This document shows, one piece after another, positions 5,029 to 7,487 of a stretch of 7,487 nt of DNA. The position numbers and the translations under genes are program-made. This DNA comes from Candidatus Aenigmatarchaeota archaeon (lineage in GTDB: Archaea; Aenigmatarchaeota; Aenigmatarchaeia; GW2011-AR5), in assembly GCA_016202875.1 (NCBI GenBank), contig JACQNX010000033.1, positions 1 through 7,487 of the forward strand, read 5' to 3'. A model generated the notes under the pieces. The model did no database searches. It was given only the letters and a program-made list of their open reading frames with translations, and had not been told where the DNA came from. Position 1 is the stretch's first letter. The number at the start of each line of letters is the position of its first letter.

Positions 5029-5475
5029 ATGAAAAAGATTACATTTATGCGTATAGGTGTTGTAAAGAATAATGTGAAACAACCACGCTTTGGAAATTTT
5101 GCAGACGAGATCAGCACGATTTTGATGGACAAGAAATTTTCCGGCGCATTGGACGGTATTGAGGATTATTCTCATGTGATTATTATATACTTGATGAACA
5201 AGGCTGATCGCAATGATTACGTTATACGGCACAGACCTCAAGGAAAGCGGGATGTGCCTGTAGTGGGCATCTTTGCATGCAGGTGCCCGCCGCGGCCGAA
5301 TCCTGTTGCGATCTCAACAGTGAAACTACTGGAACATAAAGGGAATAAAATAAAGGTGCAAGGACTGGATGCTTTGGATCGCACCATTGTGCTTGACATC
5401 AAACCTTATTGGCCGCAATACGACAAAGTTACGAATCACAGAATACCCACATGGGTGAACAGACTGGAATTCTGA
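5029..5475 (+). CDS. trmO: TrmO-like tRNA (t6A37) N6-methyltransferase
   Basis: TrmO (TsaA/YaeB/VirR family) uses S-adenosylmethionine to methylate t6A at position 37 of certain tRNAs, giving m6t6A. The 148-residue protein has the family layout: an N-terminal strand MRIGVVKN (7-14), the segment GIEDYSHVIIIYLM (43-56), the signature GIFACRCPPRPNPVAIS (80-96) with the invariant RPNP (89-92), and the downstream LDALDRTIVLDIKPYWPQYD (113-132). The family form of the signature is roughly G-x-F-A-x-R-x-P-x-R-P-N-P-I-G; here two cysteines (C84, C86) and Val-Ala replace the usual Thr/Ser and Ile-Gly. The start at 5029 follows GTGAG (5018-5022) by 6 nt; ATG 5047 is possible but would trim the first strand. 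It is probably cotranscribed with the Met-rich gene. Archaeal members are less well characterised than bacterial TrmO, so the exact target is inferred. Confidence 0.88.
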   Translation: MKKITFMRIGVVKNNVKQPRFGNFADEISTILMDKKFSGALDGIEDYSHVIIIYLMNKADRNDYVIRHRPQGKRDVPVVGIFACRCPPRPNPVAISTVKLLEHKGNKIKVQGLDALDRTIVLDIKPYWPQYDKVTNHRIPTWVNRLEF

Positions 5476-5494
5476 TCTTACAACAGCAGTAAAC

Positions 5495-5500
5495 TATATA
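5495..5500 (+). promoter_or_regulatory. TATA box of the permease gene
   Basis: TATATA, in the context AAACTATATAC, is centred 27.5 bp before the ATG at 5525. That fits a leaderless archaeal transcript and favours 5525 over the ATG at 5531. No ribosome binding site is visible. Confidence 0.55.
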
Positions 5501-5524
5501 CATCATAAAACAAAATAGTTAGGC

Positions 5525-7327
5525 ATGGCAATGAAACTCAAGAAAGAGCTCTCCTTGTTCACCGCGACACTGTATGGCGTGGGCATTATCCTGGGCGCCG
5601 GGATCTACGTCCTGATCGGACAGGCAGCTGCAATAGCAGGCACTGCGATGTGGATTTCTTTTGTTGTGGCAGCGATAATTGCCACATTCACAGGACTCAG
5701 CTATGCAGAGCTTGCAGGCATGTTCCCTCGGGACGCTGCAGAGTATGTATACACAAAGCGCGCTTTTGGAAAGAACTGGCTCGCATTTCTTGTTGAATGG
5801 ATCATGATTTTTACGCTGCTTGTGAGCGCATCCACTGTGGCACTGGGATTCGGCGGCTACTTCTCTTTTCTTTTCGGCACAGCGCCTATCATAGCTGCTG
5901 CCGGGTTGCTTGTTGTCCTATCTGCGATAAACTATATCGGAATAAAGGAATCTGCGCGATTCAACATTATTTCAACAATTATAGAGGCTTCCGGCCTTGC
6001 GCTGGTTATTATAGTCGGAATGTTCTTCATCGGACGCAGCTCGGTAGATTATTTTGCTGTTACTGCTGGACTCGGAAGCATACTATCGGCGACTGCACTG
6101 ATATTTTTTGCATACCTTGGGTTTGAAGAGCTGGTTAATCTGTCAGAAGAAACAAAGAATGCCAGCAGGATCATACCCAAGGCATTAATTCTCTCGCTGG
6201 CGATATCTACAATTCTTTACATTCTTGTTGTGCTGTCGTCGCTGAGCATAATAGGAGCCGATAGGCTGGCAGCATCGCAGGCACCGCTGACAGAAGTTGT
6301 GTCTGTTGCTATACCACAGGCTGGATTGCTCATGTCATTGATAGCACTTTTTGCCACAGCCAATACCGTGCTTGTGATCCTCATCGTTGTCTCCCGCATG
6401 CTTTATGGATTGTCCTGCAACAACACGCTTCCCGGGATGTGCAACAGAGTGGGAAGAAGGGGAACGCCTTATGTCGCTGTGTTCACAGTCATGCTGTTCG
6501 CGCTTGCATTCCTGCTCATTGGCGGGATAAGGACAATAGCCCTGCTGACTGATGTGGGCATCTTCATTGTTTATCTGTTTGTGAATGCATCGCTTATATG
6601 GCTGCGTTACAAAAAGCCAAAAGCAAAGAGGACGTTCAGGTCCCCTGTCAATGTCGGAAAATTTCCTGTCCTCGCTTTTCTTGGGATCCTGAGTGCCGGG
6701 TTCATGCTTCTGCACTTTGAGCCTGTTCTGATCTTGTACGAGATCGTTGTTGCAGTTGTAGGAACGGTGTTCTACAAATTGTTCACGCAATTGAAAAACA
6801 TAGAAAAGCGCGAGAGGCTTTATGCCAGGCTGTTCAGAAAGTCTGAGTTCACATCCAGACAAAGATATTTAATGGAAACGATCGTAAAGTATCCCATGAG
6901 AATTTCTTCTATTATGGTCAAGCGCGTAAGGATAGTCAGGCCAGAAGATAGTGTAAAGAAGGCTGTTGTTGTCATGAACAAGAGCAGCATAGGAAGTGTT
7001 GTGGCAGTAGACAAAGGAAAGGCTATTGGCATAATAACAGAGAGGGATATTCTGAAGCGCGTTGTGGCAAAAGGCAGGAATGCGGCGCGTGTGAAGTGCA
7101 GGAGCATCATGAGCAAGCCTGTTCATACTATAGACGCAAATGACAGCGTTGTTAATGCGATCAACATCATGGCCAAAAAAGGCATCAAAAAGCTTGTCGT
7201 GACAAGGGAGGACAAGCTTGTTGGCATTGTGACTGCGACTGATATCATGAAGAGCGGCGAGAAGATCGAGTACGCTGCGCTGAAGAAACTGGCCGAATTC
7301 TTCCCTGTTTATGGGCCGGCCAGATAG
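5525..7327 (+). CDS. APC-superfamily amino acid permease fused to a C-terminal CBS domain pair
   Basis: The 600-residue protein is a membrane transporter of the amino acid-polyamine-organocation superfamily with a cytosolic sensor. Residues 1-420 contain about twelve hydrophobic helices. Helix 1 carries the unwound glycine motif GAGIYVLIG (24-32) that binds the substrate's amino and carboxyl groups. The helix 6 region holds the family signature FFAYLGFEELVNLSEETKN (194-212), followed by IIPKA. A charged linker (421-460) leads to two CBS motifs (about 461-515 and 525-578), each with the nucleotide-ribose Asp in its T-x-x-D motif: T505-E-R-D508 and T570-A-T-D573. CBS pairs usually bind AMP, ATP or S-adenosylmethionine, so transport may be gated by energy or methyl-donor state. 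The substrate cannot be read from sequence; cationic or neutral amino acids are usual. Many APC permeases lack a CBS tail; some archaeal and bacterial ones carry one. Confidence 0.93.
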   Translation: MAMKLKKELSLFTATLYGVGIILGAGIYVLIGQAAAIAGTAMWISFVVAAIIATFTGLSYAELAGMFPRDAAEYVYTKRAFGKNWLAFLVEWIMIFTLLVSASTVALGFGGYFSFLFGTAPIIAAAGLLVVLSAINYIGIKESARFNIISTIIEASGLALVIIVGMFFIGRSSVDYFAVTAGLGSILSATALIFFAYLGFEELVNLSEETKNASRIIPKALILSLAISTILYILVVLSSLSIIGADRLAASQAPLTEVVSVAIPQAGLLMSLIALFATANTVLVILIVVSRMLYGLSCNNTLPGMCNRVGRRGTPYVAVFTVMLFALAFLLIGGIRTIALLTDVGIFIVYLFVNASLIWLRYKKPKAKRTFRSPVNVGKFPVLAFLGILSAGFMLLHFEPVLILYEIVVAVVGTVFYKLFTQLKNIEKRERLYARLFRKSEFTSRQRYLMETIVKYPMRISSIMVKRVRIVRPEDSVKKAVVVMNKSSIGSVVAVDKGKAIGIITERDILKRVVAKGRNAARVKCRSIMSKPVHTIDANDSVVNAINIMAKKGIKKLVVTREDKLVGIVTATDIMKSGEKIEYAALKKLAEFFPVYGPAR

Positions 7328-7342
7328 GCTGGGTGGTGGAGG

Positions 7343-7350
7343 TTTTGTTT
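7343..7350 (+). terminator. Possible weak T-rich terminator after the permease gene
   Basis: TTTTGTTT lies 16 nt after the permease stop codon. Archaeal termination often uses T-rich tracts without a hairpin, and a new promoter follows directly. The tract is short and interrupted, so this is tentative. Confidence 0.25.
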
Positions 7351-7365
7351 ATCGCGGATAATAAT

Positions 7366-7388
7366 CCATTTTAATATTTTCTTCCTAT
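7366..7388 (+). promoter_or_regulatory. Leaderless promoter of the GINS-like gene, matching the primase promoter
   Basis: CCATTTTAATA (7366-7376) holds a TATA-like box centred 25.5 bp before the ATG at 7398, and TTTCTTCCTAT (7378-7388) follows. Counted from the ATG, both elements sit exactly where they do before the primase gene; 20 of these 23 positions are identical to 2669-2691. Confidence 0.65.
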
Positions 7389-7397
7389 ACTTCAATC

Positions 7398-7487
7398 ATG
7401 CTGACCTTTGAGATGATACGCGAGCTGGAACGCCAGGAGAGGGCGAACAAGAAACTGCAGAAGCTTCCTGATAATCTCCTAGATGAG
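7398..7487 (+). CDS. Probable GINS complex subunit (Gins51/Gins15-like), N-terminal fragment
   Basis: Only the first 30 codons are in the window. The peptide starts MLTFEMIRELERQER and continues KKLQKLPDNLLDE. That is the arrangement seen at the start of archaeal Gins51-type proteins: an amphipathic helix, then a 'leucine-x-lys-leucine-pro/asp' turn leading into the next helix. GINS joins MCM and the RecJ-like Cdc45 homologue in the replicative helicase and contacts primase. The shared promoter with the primase gene agrees with such a role. Thirty residues are too few to be certain, and another helical protein is possible. Confidence 0.55.
   Translation, partial: MLTFEMIRELERQERANKKLQKLPDNLLDE

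Noticed and set aside
6335..6862. Antisense open frame of 175 codons inside the permease gene
   Set aside because: The permease frame has clear family motifs throughout; the antisense product is low-complexity and has no start signals.
1..7487. tRNA, rRNA, CRISPR array or insertion sequence
   Set aside because: I saw no cloverleaf with GTTCRANNC, no regularly spaced repeats, no transposase motif and no terminal inverted repeats; genes fill nearly the whole window.

Overview
The window looks archaeal. It carries an archaeal/eukaryotic-type ribosomal protein S15 (the S13e family), the KEOPS kinase Bud32, the start of a geranylgeranyl-reductase-like flavoprotein, an archaeo-eukaryotic primase and a likely GINS subunit. 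Several genes also have a TATA-like box centred 25-28 bp before the ATG, which is the layout of leaderless archaeal transcripts. The primase joins a PriS-type catalytic half and a PriL-type Fe-S half in one 449-residue chain. That arrangement is known from Nanoarchaeum and other small-genome DPANN archaea, so a DPANN lineage (Woesearchaeota/Pacearchaeota-like) is the best guess. This placement is inference from gene content; no marker phylogeny was possible.

Layout. Positions 1-177 (minus) hold the N-terminus of the flavoprotein. A shared TATA element at 200-207 separates it from a rightward, tightly packed five-gene block at 229-2649: unknown 240-aa protein, Bud32, unknown 83-aa protein, ribosomal protein S15, unknown 122-aa protein, with gaps of 2-10 nt. 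A T-rich promoter then leads to the fused primase (2701-4050), which ends in a classical C2H2 zinc finger. The primase converges on an HxlR-family regulator (4059-4436, minus). This regulator is divergent from a Met/His-rich membrane-anchored protein (4515-5021), and two inverted repeats lie between them. The Met-rich gene is followed after 7 nt by a TrmO-like tRNA methyltransferase (5029-5475). An amino acid permease fused to a CBS pair follows (5525-7327). The window ends in the first 30 codons of a probable GINS subunit (7398-7487).

Functional threads. (1) Replication initiation: the primase and the GINS-like gene have nearly the same promoter at the same distance from their ATGs, which suggests common control. 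(2) tRNA position 37: Bud32 belongs to the t6A machinery and TrmO methylates t6A, though the two genes are not in one operon. (3) A possible metal- or stress-responsive cassette: a cysteine-bearing HxlR regulator, palindromic operators and a Met-rich exported membrane protein.

The least explained parts are three orphan genes inside the informational block, the Met-rich protein with its regulator, and the zinc-finger tail on the primase. There is no gene-free stretch longer than 300 bases, and I saw no tRNA, rRNA, CRISPR array or insertion sequence.
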